Below are positions 37,285-45,966 of a DNA stretch of 62,259 nt, piece by piece. This DNA is from an uncultured Clostridia bacterium. Its GTDB lineage: Bacteria; Bacillota; Clostridia; Oscillospirales; Ruminococcaceae. Position 1 is the stretch's first letter. The number at the start of each line of letters is the position of its first letter. The notes beneath the pieces are model-generated. The model did no database searches, was not told the origin of the DNA, and saw nothing but the letters and a program-made list of their open reading frames with translations. Where the stretch lies: the NCBI GenBank assembly GCA_947589185.1, contig CANQCK010000009.1, positions 1 to 62,259 of the forward strand, given 5' to 3'. Both the position numbers and the translations under genes were made by a program.

Positions 37285-37313
37285 TAGACAAAACAAAATA
37301 TATATATTATAAT
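37285..37313 (+). promoter_or_regulatory. Promoter of the rsmD-coaD unit
   Basis: TAGACA, 17 bases, TATAAT, about 70 bases before the rsmD start. Confidence 0.6.
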
Positions 37314-37390
37314 AAAAATATTCAAAAGCTGACAAAATATCGGGTTGATCCCATATTAATCTGCTTATGAAGGAAACAAGAGGTCTAATG

Positions 37391-37939
37391 ATGAGAGTTA
37401 TTACAGGCATTGCAAGAGGAAAAAAGCTGATCACTCTTGAAGGTCTTGACGTAAGACCAACCACTGAGATGGTGAAAGAAGCCATATTTTCAAGCATACA
37501 TTTTGATTTACCGGGAGCGAATGTACTTGATCTATTTGCAGGTTCAGGACAGCTTGGTATAGAAGCTGTAAGCAGAGGTGCAAAGCATTGTGTTTTTGTT
37601 GACAAAAGCAAAAGCTCGGTTGATATAGTAAAAAAGAATATCGAAGCCTGCGGATTCAATTCGCAGACGAGAGTTTTAAATATGGACAGCATAGAGTATT
37701 TATCGGTTGCAAAAACGGGTATAGACATAGCTTTGCTGGATCCTCCCTACAGACAGGGCTTGATTGAGAAAGCACTTCCTCTTTTGGACAGGATTTTGTC
37801 AGATAATTCTATAGTTATCTGCGAACACGAAAACGAGCTTGTTCTTGAGAACAGTTATGGCAGGCTAAAAAAAGCTAAAACTAAGAAATACGGTAAAATT
37901 TCTCTTACCTACTATTCTATATCCTCTGATTTAGACTAA
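37391..37939 (+). CDS. rsmD: 16S rRNA (guanine966-N2)-methyltransferase
   Basis: A 182-residue SAM-dependent enzyme that methylates G966 of 16S rRNA. Motifs: RVITGIARGKKL at the N-terminus, RPTTEMVKEAIFS, SAM-binding VLDLFAGSGQLGIEA and catalytic LDPPY. Two adjacent ATGs exist; the second (37391) is preferred because AGAGG is 7 bases upstream and the family starts MRVI. The neighbour coaD, 43 bases downstream, is the classic partner in Firmicutes. Confidence 0.93.
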   Translation: MRVITGIARGKKLITLEGLDVRPTTEMVKEAIFSSIHFDLPGANVLDLFAGSGQLGIEAVSRGAKHCVFVDKSKSSVDIVKKNIEACGFNSQTRVLNMDSIEYLSVAKTGIDIALLDPPYRQGLIEKALPLLDRILSDNSIVICEHENELVLENSYGRLKKAKTKKYGKISLTYYSISSDLD

Positions 37940-37982
37940 GCATAATATATTTTATATCATCAATTCAGGGATGGGACTTGAA

Positions 37983-38468
37983 ATGAATAAAAAAATAGCG
38001 GTGTGTCCGGGCAGCTTTGACCCTGTGACCCTAGGGCATTTGGATATTATTGAACGAGCATCTGACTTGTTCGACGAAGTTATAGTTGCTGTTTCGATAA
38101 ACTCACAAAAGGTAAGCAGTTTTACAGCTGAGGAACGCATTGATATGATCAAAGCGGTTTCCAAGCATTTACCGAATGTTAAGGTTGACAAATGCGAAGG
38201 ACTTTTAGCTGATTACTGCAAGCAAAAGGGTGCAATAGCAATTGTAAAGGGACTTCGTGCTGTCACAGACTTTGAATATGAATTTCAGCAGGCACTGGCA
38301 AATAAAAAGCTCTATGAAAAAGCGGATACAATATTTCTTACTACAAGAGCAGAAAATATGTATCTCAGTTCAAGCGTAGTAAAGGAAATTGCAAGCTACG
38401 GCGGAGACATAAGTGAATTTGTACCGTCTGCTGTTCTTGACATAATTAAAAGCAGAATAGCAAGATAA
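37983..38468 (+). CDS. coaD: Phosphopantetheine adenylyltransferase
   Basis: Penultimate step of coenzyme A synthesis. The 161-residue nucleotidyltransferase shows GSFDPVTLGHLDII with the (H/T)xGH motif, KGLRAVTDFEYEFQ, and SSSVVKEIASYGGD. An in-frame ATG four codons upstream (37971) is also possible; 37983 matches the usual N-terminus KKIAVCPGSF. It is translated after rsmD from the same transcript. Confidence 0.94.
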   Translation: MNKKIAVCPGSFDPVTLGHLDIIERASDLFDEVIVAVSINSQKVSSFTAEERIDMIKAVSKHLPNVKVDKCEGLLADYCKQKGAIAIVKGLRAVTDFEYEFQQALANKKLYEKADTIFLTTRAENMYLSSSVVKEIASYGGDISEFVPSAVLDIIKSRIAR

Positions 38469-38582
38469 AAGTATATGAAGTATTTTACTTAATAATTTGT
38501 GTGTTATGTGTTATGTAAAATGCTTATTATAAAGAAAACTAAAATTAAAGGGCGAGAGCCTGAAAAGTAAGGAGAAAGAAAA

Positions 38583-39053
38583 ATGAAGATTGACGAGATT
38601 CTGGATTTAATGGATGAATTACTGGACAAAGCGGTTACAGTACCTTTCACAAACAAGAAAACGCTTGTAGACACTGAAAAGCTGAGAGAATATATCGACA
38701 GCATAAGGTATAATCTTCCCGCTGATATTAAAAATGCAAAAGAGCTTATGAATGATAAAGCTATTATCATTACTGAAGCAAATAAAAAAGCAGAAGTTAT
38801 CATCAAAAAGGCTGAAGACAGAGCTAAGGTACTGGTTTCAAATGACGAGATTATGAAACAGGCAAAGGAACAGGCCGCTGAAATAACAACTCAGGCTTAC
38901 GCTATGGACAGAGATATTAGAAATGCAATGTCAGAAAAGATCGACAATGTTTTGGCATCAACAGAAGAATCTCTGACATCTGCATTAAATAGCATCAAGA
39001 CCACAAGGGACGCAGTAAAGGCTGTAAACACACCGAAAAGCACCGCTAAATAA
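38583..39053 (+). CDS. Coiled-coil protein, V-ATPase subunit H/DivIVA-like
   Basis: A 156-residue soluble protein rich in Lys, Glu, Asp and Ala, with a long helical middle (about residues 55-120) of heptad character (AKELMNDKAIIITEANKKAEVIIKK in part). It resembles the unnamed coiled-coil protein that often follows coaD in Clostridia and is loosely annotated as ATPase-like; no catalytic motif is present. AAGGAGAAAGAAA precedes the ATG. It lies 114 bases after coaD and is followed by a terminator. Confidence 0.7.
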   Translation: MKIDEILDLMDELLDKAVTVPFTNKKTLVDTEKLREYIDSIRYNLPADIKNAKELMNDKAIIITEANKKAEVIIKKAEDRAKVLVSNDEIMKQAKEQAAEITTQAYAMDRDIRNAMSEKIDNVLASTEESLTSALNSIKTTRDAVKAVNTPKSTAK

Positions 39054-39073
39054 ATAATATGGTAATAAAAAAT

Positions 39074-39114
39074 AAGGAACAGACTTCCGAAATGGAAAAT
39101 CTGTTCCTTTTTTA
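39074..39114 (+). terminator. Terminator of the coaD unit
   Basis: AAGGAACAGA and TCTGTTCCTT pair perfectly and are followed by TTTTT. It marks the left border of the phage-like block. Confidence 0.85.
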
Positions 39115-39148
39115 ATATTTATAAAACTGCTTACCTATTTATCAAAAA

Positions 39149-40063
39149 TTAATATGCATCTGTGTATTCGAACATTGTAGTGTAAATATTATTATTTCTT
39201 CCGGTTATATTGAGTTTATGAATAGTACCGGTTTTACTTACATTGTTAAAATCAGTATATGTAAACTTATCAAACAGCTCTTCTCCTGAATATTCTAAGG
39301 ACTTAATACCTTTGTATTTAGTACCTCTCTTTGCAAAATCAATTCTGCTTTGCAAAGCCATATCAGTATCGGCAAGCCATTGCATATCAAGCGGAATTTG
39401 CTTATGTCTTATAATATCTCTTGATGTTGCGTAACTGTCAGTAAGATTGTACGTTTCATAATTATCCTCAGTATCCTTCATATGAATATGTGAAATAAGA
39501 TTAGATAATGTAGAACCGCTATATATTTCAACAACATCAACTTTTCTGTAATTTCTGGTTCTTACGCTTGAAGGAGCATTTATTCTTATTTCATTTGTTT
39601 TATAAATATAAGGATACTTGCCATAAGCCTTTAACGAATAAGCAACAACTGCGTCCCAAAGAGTAGAGTTTTCTAAAACATATATGTAATTAATACTTTT
39701 TGTTCCTGTTTCGTATGTAACATTCTTCAGCGAAACATTTCTTGATAACAAATTGCTCAGCGTAACAGAGGAATTAATCTGCGGTATCGGCTGATTAAGC
39801 CCCAATGCAAGGGTATATGAACGTGAAGCTATATCAAGTCTGTAATTCCCGGCATAATAAGTCATTCTTGCCATATCTATAGAACCGTAATGAACAGCAG
39901 TACCGTTTATTAAAAAATTGATTGAGATTACTTCCTCGTAATTATTTTTTACAATAAAAGACCCTTTAAAAGTTGTATAAGGCGTATATCTTTCTTTATC
40001 AATAGTAAAATAAATACAATTATTCAAGTTATATGTTGAGATTGCACCGCTTGAATTCATCAC
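39149..40063 (-). CDS. Phage tail hub/baseplate-like protein
   Basis: Last gene of the phage block, about 304 residues. The C-terminal part (PLDMQWLADTDMALQ, then RIDFAKRGTKYKGIKSLEY) resembles the hub proteins of Siphoviridae/PBSX-like tails (XkdQ/gpD-like), but the match is by general pattern. The annotated GTG/ATG start (40063/40060) has a poor ribosome binding site. The frame stays open upstream to 40096 and reads INSVSAQIRV before the ATG, so the real start may be an ATT at 40090 that sits 5 bases after GGTGAT. About 65-95 bases separate it from the preceding gene. Confidence 0.55.
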   Translation of the reverse strand: MMNSSGAISTYNLNNCIYFTIDKERYTPYTTFKGSFIVKNNYEEVISINFLINGTAVHYGSIDMARMTYYAGNYRLDIASRSYTLALGLNQPIPQINSSVTLSNLLSRNVSLKNVTYETGTKSINYIYVLENSTLWDAVVAYSLKAYGKYPYIYKTNEIRINAPSSVRTRNYRKVDVVEIYSGSTLSNLISHIHMKDTEDNYETYNLTDSYATSRDIIRHKQIPLDMQWLADTDMALQSRIDFAKRGTKYKGIKSLEYSGEELFDKFTYTDFNNVSKTGTIHKLNITGRNNNIYTTMFEYTDAY

Positions 40064-40129
40064 TCTTATCTGTGCACTTACTGAATTAATTTTATATCAC
40101 CATCATTTCTAAATATTTTAAATGAACTA

Positions 40130-40486
40130 TTAACTTTTGCAAAATGTCAATAAAACATCATATACATAATCATCCTGAGATATGCAAATCTCGTAATCGG
40201 TTAGCATAAAATATCCATAGCTTACGTCATCAATAACGACTTCTTTTGTATTTGGACCGATAAAATTATTTAACTCAGCCAAAAGACTGGTTACTCTGCT
40301 TTTATCAATCATAGCTGTTGCTTTAATTCGCTCATGTTCCAGTCCCTGAAAGCAGTATTGTTTTTCATCAGTAAACGCCGGTATTTCAGTAACCTTTGCC
40401 GACCTTAAAAGTTTAAAATCCTTGATATAGAATTTATGATAATCGTAATACATAAAAATTGTATGTTTAGAATTATTCTCCGTCAT
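40130..40486 (-). CDS. Phage tail-associated protein, unassigned
   Basis: A 118-residue soluble protein with mixed strands, no membrane helix. The pattern FMYYDYHKFYIKDFKLLRSAK with a closing YDVLLTFCKS suggests a small tail component of the kind found before the hub protein; I do not recognise a named family. ORF position and strand match the rest of the block. The 138-base gap upstream is the largest in the module and contains a perfect 10-bp inverted repeat. Confidence 0.5.
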   Translation of the reverse strand: MTENNSKHTIFMYYDYHKFYIKDFKLLRSAKVTEIPAFTDEKQYCFQGLEHERIKATAMIDKSRVTSLLAELNNFIGPNTKEVVIDDVSYGYFMLTDYEICISQDDYVYDVLLTFCKS

Positions 40487-40569
40487 ACTTATAGTTATGC
40501 CCTTAAAAAGAGCAAGCCTCCTTCCCGAAATTTTGAATATGAAAATAAAACTTATAAACTTTATAAATT

Positions 40570-40609
40570 GCTTGAAAAGAGAAAGCTCTCAAGTTATTAC
40601 TTTTCAAGC
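40570..40609 (-). repeat. Inverted repeat in the tail-gene gap
   Basis: GCTTGAAAAG and CTTTTCAAGC form perfect 10-bp arms with a 20-base loop, between two tail genes. On the minus strand the right arm is followed by AATTTATAAAG, so it is a weak terminator candidate at best. Confidence 0.5.
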
Positions 40610-40624
40610 CTTCTCTTTAACAAA

Positions 40625-41044
40625 TCAATTTTGCTTCACCATTTCATACAGATAATATTTGAATTTTAAAATGATATTCGATTCAAACCGTGAATAAATA
40701 TTATTGATTTTCAAATTATCAATACTCAAAGAAACAGGCTTAACGTCTTCGCTTAACATAAAGTTAGCATACACATTATTCATAGTTTGGGAAAATGAAT
40801 TTGACGTCATACCCTTTTTAGCTATAACCTTACATTCAAAGGTAACAAAAACCTCAGATGCTATTTCATCACGTTCATTTTTAAAATCCTGATAATCATT
40901 GATCTTTTCAATTTTCTTAACGCTCAAAAAACCGATGCTTTTATTATAATTTTTAATCAGATCTATGTCATAATACTCATCATACACCGAAATCCCGTTA
41001 TCGGATAAAACAGATTTAATGCTGGTTTTTAAATTTTCAAACAT
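40625..41044 (-). CDS. Phage head-tail joining/minor tail-like protein
   Basis: A 139-residue protein beginning MFENLKTSIKSVLSDNGISVYD. It is in the slot where a head completion, neck or tail terminator protein is usually encoded (after the connector). AAGGGGAT precedes the ATG and it is 2 bases after the previous gene stop, so the two are coupled. No diagnostic motif; assignment is by position and size. Confidence 0.5.
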   Translation of the reverse strand: MFENLKTSIKSVLSDNGISVYDEYYDIDLIKNYNKSIGFLSVKKIEKINDYQDFKNERDEIASEVFVTFECKVIAKKGMTSNSFSQTMNNVYANFMLSEDVKPVSLSIDNLKINNIYSRFESNIILKFKYYLYEMVKQN

Positions 41045-41046
41045 AT

Positions 41047-41415
41047 TTATCCCCTTACAGAGGCGAAGATAAAGTCCATATCCTGCGTCAAATCAGAAAT
41101 ACGTTCCAACGCATTATTTCTGAGCTCTCTTGCCCCTTCAAGCCTTTCATTATGATTAAAGGTTTCGGTAGCAGAGCCTGTTAATGTTATACCTCTTTTT
41201 TCTTTCATCAGAGAAAGAATCGTATAATCATAATAAGCCACACAAGCCGCTGCATATTCACACCTTTTTATATCTTCAGGTGATTTAGGAATAGAGATGA
41301 GTTTTTTTTCTATAAAATTCTTTGCGTCGTCTATAGTATCGCTGTAGTTTTGTACATCGCTGTCTGAAAGTTCAGAAATAGACTGAAATACATCAGTAAT
41401 AGAAACGAGGTCCAT
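41047..41415 (-). CDS. Phage head-tail connector-like protein
   Basis: A 122-residue, mostly helical protein (acidic N-terminus, CEYAAACVAYYDYTILSLMKEK in the middle) of the size and place of gp6/YqbG-type connectors directly after the major capsid gene. CAGGAG precedes the ATG. Assignment rests on position, size and helical content. Confidence 0.55.
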   Translation of the reverse strand: MDLVSITDVFQSISELSDSDVQNYSDTIDDAKNFIEKKLISIPKSPEDIKRCEYAAACVAYYDYTILSLMKEKRGITLTGSATETFNHNERLEGARELRNNALERISDLTQDMDFIFASVRG

Positions 41416-41458
41416 TTAAAACACTCCTGTTATAAAATTTTAACCGTAAAGTTAATTA

Positions 41459-42427
41459 CTAAACAGTTTGCAAGGTCTTAACTGCATCGTCGGCAATCAT
41501 AGAAAAACCAACTGTAATCGAGCAGGCAATTTCATCGCACTGAGTTGATATGAGCTTATCGAAATCTACGATAATATCTGTTCCGTAAATCATCTCAAGA
41601 GCACAGTTCTTGTCAACTCCGATAGCAACACCGTCAAGGTCGCTGCATTTTACAATTGTTACACCGTATGGAGTTTTAACCATACCGCTTGTCATATAAT
41701 CAGATACGCAGTACTTCATTTCCTCGAACGCAAGTATCTTAGCCATATCAGCAGGTGAACAGATCATTGTAGTCATATCATACGAATCCATTGAAGCCCA
41801 GAAATCCGCCAAATCAGAATATGCAAGAGCCTCTCCGCTTATTGACATTGATGAAGCACTTGATTGAAGAACGTCAGTTGCCTTAACATTTACAGCCCTT
41901 GAAATCTGAGCACCGAGATCCTTTAGAATTACTGCAAAGGTTTCGATTCTGTGTTTTCTTATTGATTCATAAGAGCAGGACAGCTTTCTTGCAAACTTAG
42001 ACAGATTTGTTGCAGATGACGAAAGTCTAACGTTTGTATTTGGCAGCGTACCGCCTTCTGAAACTGCAGTATCGGATCCTGACTTTGTAACAGTCAGTCC
42101 GCGGTATGTGATCTCGTCTGTCAAAGTAGTTGCGGCAACAACTTCAGATAAAATTGACGCCTTGTCCATACCCTCTTTGATACATCTTCTTACAAACTCA
42201 GGGAATAAAACTGCCGATTCGGTTGACAAAAAGAATTTCTCAACACGGTCACAGTTTTCGCCGTGAACCTTAATGTCAAATCTTTTAAGCTGACGCTCAT
42301 ATGCGTCAAGACCGGCTAAATCTGTATCCTTGTAATTTTCATCTGGGTCTAATTCGGTCAAAGCCTGTGTAAAGCTCTTTCCTGTAATGTTGTAAAGTCC
42401 TTTTTCCAGTTTAATATCTTTATACAT
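41459..42427 (-). CDS. Major capsid protein (HK97-fold type)
   Basis: A 322-residue protein directly after the prohead protease gene. Its pattern, an N-terminal acidic/helical region, the T-rich loop (TKSGSDTAVSEGGTLP), then a domain with DLADFWASMD and C-terminal NCALEMIYGTDIIVDFDKL, fits HK97-type capsid subunits in which the first part may be a scaffold or be removed on maturation. AAAGGAGAAAATT precedes the ATG. Confident that it is the capsid gene from position; the fold is inferred. Confidence 0.72.
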   Translation of the reverse strand: MYKDIKLEKGLYNITGKSFTQALTELDPDENYKDTDLAGLDAYERQLKRFDIKVHGENCDRVEKFFLSTESAVLFPEFVRRCIKEGMDKASILSEVVAATTLTDEITYRGLTVTKSGSDTAVSEGGTLPNTNVRLSSSATNLSKFARKLSCSYESIRKHRIETFAVILKDLGAQISRAVNVKATDVLQSSASSMSISGEALAYSDLADFWASMDSYDMTTMICSPADMAKILAFEEMKYCVSDYMTSGMVKTPYGVTIVKCSDLDGVAIGVDKNCALEMIYGTDIIVDFDKLISTQCDEIACSITVGFSMIADDAVKTLQTV

Positions 42428-42447
42428 AATTTTCTCCTTTTTAAAAG

Positions 42448-43413
42448 CTATTCAGCTATTTTATATTGATTGTTTTCCAAATTTTTTTGTATGCTTTGTG
42501 AATATTTACCGTCTTTTTTCGTCCAAAGCTGAGGCGTAAAAAGACTTCTTTTCTGAGCTCTTTCAAATAGCGTTTTCTTTAACTCAAGCAGCTTTTCGCA
42601 GTCGAGCTCAGATATAGTTTTTTCAAAATCTTCTCTTGAAGTTAAAGGGTCGCATAAATACTTCATAGATATAACGTCACGCCTTATTTCGTCATAAAGC
42701 AGTGAAATCATATTATCCTTTTGTTCAAGCTCTTTTATAAGAGTCTTATTTGACTTGCAGATTTTTTTACTTGTTAAGTTTAGACTTTCAGTGCTTGAGA
42801 AATCTAAAAAACTCTTTGAAACGCCGGCATTAGGCTGTGCAGGAATAGCGACAAATGACCATTCATAAGCGTCAGACGGATGCTCAAGAATCATATGACA
42901 AACTTTCTTGCCGTAGGCTCTTCCTTTTATATGTGCACACGGTCTCACACGCTTATCCGCTCCGCAAACAGAACATATTTCGCTGTCGATTTTACAGCTT
43001 ATCGAAACCTCTTTTTTTATTCCGGCTTCGATCTCAGATATTAAGTCCTGAGTTTTCTGATTTTTCAGCATATAAGCTCTTGCAAGCAGATAAGTGTAAT
43101 TCTCACCGTTTACGGTTTTTTTGCTTTTATCTGTTTTAACCTCGGTGTCAAAGATTCTTGCCGTCTGATTTTCACCTTTTGGATTATGGTCAAAGATACC
43201 TGTTTTACCGACAAACATTTCTGCAAGCGTCTCTAAAGACTTCACAGAAAAACGTTCATAGTCTCTGTCAACGTCATTATCGCAGAGAATAACGGGAAAA
43301 GCATAAACTTCCTCTGGGGTAAGTTCTTTTCTTGCGTAGGTATTGATTTTTTCCATAACCTCATCGTCTATTTCAAAATTATCTGAATTACTCAGCTTCG
43401 CTGACTTCGCCAT
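42448..43413 (-). CDS. Prohead maturation protease with Cys-rich insert
   Basis: A 321-residue protein of the capsid-maturation (assemblin-like) protease type. The start of the fold is seen in EEVYAFPVILCDNDVDRDYERF, a His in GIFDHNPKGENQTARIF, the likely nucleophile serine in KKEVSISCKI, and YEWSFVAIPAQPNAGVSKSF. Between them is a zinc-ribbon-like set, CSVCG, CAH and a later Cys-His pair, reported in other phage prohead proteases. The C-terminal third is charged and helical and may act as scaffold. The ATG overlaps the portal gene by 26 bases with AAAGGAG inside the portal coding sequence. Confidence 0.72.
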   Translation of the reverse strand: MAKSAKLSNSDNFEIDDEVMEKINTYARKELTPEEVYAFPVILCDNDVDRDYERFSVKSLETLAEMFVGKTGIFDHNPKGENQTARIFDTEVKTDKSKKTVNGENYTYLLARAYMLKNQKTQDLISEIEAGIKKEVSISCKIDSEICSVCGADKRVRPCAHIKGRAYGKKVCHMILEHPSDAYEWSFVAIPAQPNAGVSKSFLDFSSTESLNLTSKKICKSNKTLIKELEQKDNMISLLYDEIRRDVISMKYLCDPLTSREDFEKTISELDCEKLLELKKTLFERAQKRSLFTPQLWTKKDGKYSQSIQKNLENNQYKIAE

Positions 43414-44572
43414 TTGTCTTTCTCCTTTCGTTCTCTATTTCCAGTGCTTCTGCCTGAGCGTTATAAAGTCTTGCCCTTGCGAGCTCAGATTCATCCTGAA
43501 GATTGATATTATCCCACTCGACAAATACTCTGCTGTCCGCACCTAAAAGATGAAGATATGTTTCGCATATTCTGCGTATAACAGGTGTTAAAAGTCTGCG
43601 GTAATACTCAAGCTCGCTTGTTAATATATCGCACTGCTGCTGGCTCATTCTCTCGGTCGTAGACCAGTTAAGCCCCAGTAAAAACGGCGGAATTGCAAGC
43701 TTTGAAATCATCTGCTCTAAAAGCTGTCTAACCGGGATCTCAGTATCAATAATTTGATTATCAGCACCGATAACCTTGATCTCAACATCTCCCACCGCAA
43801 CAAAATCCTTAACGATCCCGTTACGTGAAGCGTTCATTCCGTCCGACCATTCCTGTGCGATCTGCATTGCACGTTCTTTTGCAAATGCCTTATCGTTTTC
43901 ATTCGACGGCTTATAAGTTACTGCATATCTTATATTGCCTATTCTGTCGAAGTTCTGACCAATGCAGTCGTAAACCTTCATAAGTATACCTGCAAGACTG
44001 GGAAGCCCTCTGAATATAGAAACGCCGTTTGAATTTTTAGGGTTAGGGTTGAGTGCTGTATAGACAATTCTCTCAGGATATTCTATCAGCCTGTCATTTG
44101 CTCCGCTTATCGCATAAATACGTCTATCACAAGGGGTTTCGCCCTCCTTGACCTCAAAATGAGTAGGGTCTGCATTGTAAATTCCGCACACCTGCTTGGT
44201 CTTAGGGTCAATCAGAATCTCGCCTATTGCCTTTCCGTATGTTAACAGCTGATCAAGATGAATATCCATAAAAGTACTTAGTGAGGAGCCCGAAATCCCT
44301 ACAGGGATCGTTTCCATAAACTCTTCAAGCTCGGTTTGGTATCTCTCGTCCTCACAAACCAGCTTAAAACCCCCTACCAGTCTGACAATTTTTCCTACAC
44401 AAGCGTCAATTATCGGAACCTGACTTCTCAGCGTTTCATAAAAATCCTGTTCAAAAGTATAAGCTGTAGGTGCAAGCCGAAATACCTCTTTACCGTTTAC
44501 CCTTTCAGCTGAAGACGCAACAGGCTCAAACTTTACTGCCTTCGGTTCTTTTTCTTTAAATTTAAGTTTCAT
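43388..44572 (-). CDS. Phage portal protein
   Basis: A 394-residue portal, the dodecameric channel at the capsid vertex. The segment VPIIDACVGKIVRLVGGF, a long middle, PPFLLGLNWSTTERMSQQQ and the ending helix LARARLYNAQAEALEIE are typical of portals next to PBSX-type terminases. The ATG has no convincing Shine-Dalgarno sequence; a 125-base gap to terL holds the third copy of the GCGTGA palindrome. Order terS-terL-portal-protease-capsid is canonical. Confidence 0.85.
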   Translation of the reverse strand: MKLKFKEKEPKAVKFEPVASSAERVNGKEVFRLAPTAYTFEQDFYETLRSQVPIIDACVGKIVRLVGGFKLVCEDERYQTELEEFMETIPVGISGSSLSTFMDIHLDQLLTYGKAIGEILIDPKTKQVCGIYNADPTHFEVKEGETPCDRRIYAISGANDRLIEYPERIVYTALNPNPKNSNGVSIFRGLPSLAGILMKVYDCIGQNFDRIGNIRYAVTYKPSNENDKAFAKERAMQIAQEWSDGMNASRNGIVKDFVAVGDVEIKVIGADNQIIDTEIPVRQLLEQMISKLAIPPFLLGLNWSTTERMSQQQCDILTSELEYYRRLLTPVIRRICETYLHLLGADSRVFVEWDNINLQDESELARARLYNAQAEALEIENERRKTNGEVSEAE

Positions 44573-44647
44573 TTAACTATCGTTTTTTAGGCTTATGCCT
44601 TTAAATGCTTAAACATTTTTGCCGAATATTATAACTTAAAGACACAA

Positions 44648-44670
44648 TCCTGCGTGAAAATATTCACGCT
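44648..44670 (-). repeat. GCGTGA...TCACGC palindrome, copy 3
   Basis: In the gene direction AGCGTGAATATTTTCACGC followed by AGGATT, between the large terminase and portal genes. It matches the elements in the leaders of galT and the Ca2+-type ATPase. Confidence 0.6.
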
Positions 44671-44697
44671 GTGATCCTTTCTTAGAATATAGGCTCA

Positions 44698-45966
44698 TTA
44701 CTTTCTGTCAAGTGACATTACAAAGAAATCATCACCTGACGTATATACAAAAGCAGAAACAAAGTATCTTATATCGTCCATAGCGTGGTCGTTCTCCTTA
44801 ACAGGACAATCCGATCCGCTTTTTTCATCCCAACGGTAAAGAGTAAACTCTCTTAACGTATCAGTACAGGATCTTGATATTTTAATTTTCCCGTCTGAAA
44901 TAGCGTCGCTGACCTTGCGAATACCGCTCATAACATCATTCTTAGCAGGAACTGCATTGAAAACTCCGTGCCGTCTTATACATTCAATAAACGACGCAGC
45001 CGACGGATCGCACACAACTGCCTCCGGTTTGATTTTACATTCCGAGCAAAGCTCAGCCAAGCCCCTGTAATGTTCCTCGTCAGTTCGCTGAACGCCTTCA
45101 GTTCGGGAGTTATAATAGTATTCCTTCAAACGGTACCAAACACCGTCTGAAAGTCCCCAAAGCCCGAATGATGAAGGATTTACCGTTCCGTAATCGCACG
45201 ACACAGCATATTTTTCAATGTTTGCAGGCGGCTGAGTAAAGGTATGAATTTCAGGATCGAACATAGGATAAACGCAGCCGTAAACGCTTGACCAGTTACC
45301 GAGCACGAAACGCTCATAAAACGCTCCGGAATAAAGGCTGTGATAACGCTTTATTACCTGCTTACTCAAAGACGGATTATCATTTAAAGTGAACTTTAAA
45401 TACAGACCGTTTTTCTCCTCGATTTTATCTATCCACTCTTTTTTAAACCAGTGATAGGGATTATCGGGATTGCAGTTAAACCACAGCTTTGAGCCTGTTA
45501 CCGAACATCTTGCTATTGCCTGTTCAACAAACGATCTCGGCATAAGGGCAACCTCGTCAAGCAAAACTCCTGCAAGCGTTATTCCCTGAATAAGAGCCGC
45601 CGAACTTTCGTCCTTTCCTCCGAAATAATAAAACCTGTTTCTATACCTTCCGTTTGAAACTTCAAGAAAGTTTTTAGTTGAATTTTCATTTAGCTTAAGA
45701 CCCGTCTGCCTGAGCATTTCCTTTAGAGGCTCTGCCAGATTACGCTTGAGGGAGGTGATTGTTTTTCCGCATAATCCGAATGTCCGTCCGGAAAACTCAG
45801 TCATTGCCCACATAACAAATGAAAATGCCATACAGGTAGTCTTTCCGCTTCTTACAGCGCCGTCGCAGATTATTACATCCTTGTTCTTAAAGCGGTCGTC
45901 CGCCCACCAGGTCATAACCTGCATCTGCTTTTTAGAATACTTTCTGTAAGCTGTGTTTTTAATCAA
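44698..45966 (-). CDS. Phage terminase large subunit (PBSX type)
   Basis: A 422-residue DNA-packaging motor. Walker A is GAVRSGKT at residues 36-43, the Walker B/catalytic carboxylate is LLDEVALMP, and the coupling motif WFNCNPDNPYHWF follows. The nuclease half has SCDYGTVNPSSFGLW with the first metal Asp and VCDPSAASFIE and HAMDDIRYFV with others, so both domains look intact. The start is a TTG at 45966 overlapping the small-subunit stop (TTGA) with GAGGTG 9 bases upstream. Confidence 0.92.
   Translation of the reverse strand: MIKNTAYRKYSKKQMQVMTWWADDRFKNKDVIICDGAVRSGKTTCMAFSFVMWAMTEFSGRTFGLCGKTITSLKRNLAEPLKEMLRQTGLKLNENSTKNFLEVSNGRYRNRFYYFGGKDESSAALIQGITLAGVLLDEVALMPRSFVEQAIARCSVTGSKLWFNCNPDNPYHWFKKEWIDKIEEKNGLYLKFTLNDNPSLSKQVIKRYHSLYSGAFYERFVLGNWSSVYGCVYPMFDPEIHTFTQPPANIEKYAVSCDYGTVNPSSFGLWGLSDGVWYRLKEYYYNSRTEGVQRTDEEHYRGLAELCSECKIKPEAVVCDPSAASFIECIRRHGVFNAVPAKNDVMSGIRKVSDAISDGKIKISRSCTDTLREFTLYRWDEKSGSDCPVKENDHAMDDIRYFVSAFVYTSGDDFFVMSLDRK

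Noticed and set aside
37276-37728. Minus-strand 150-codon frame over rsmD
   Set aside because: Antisense shadow of rsmD; no ribosome binding site or motif.
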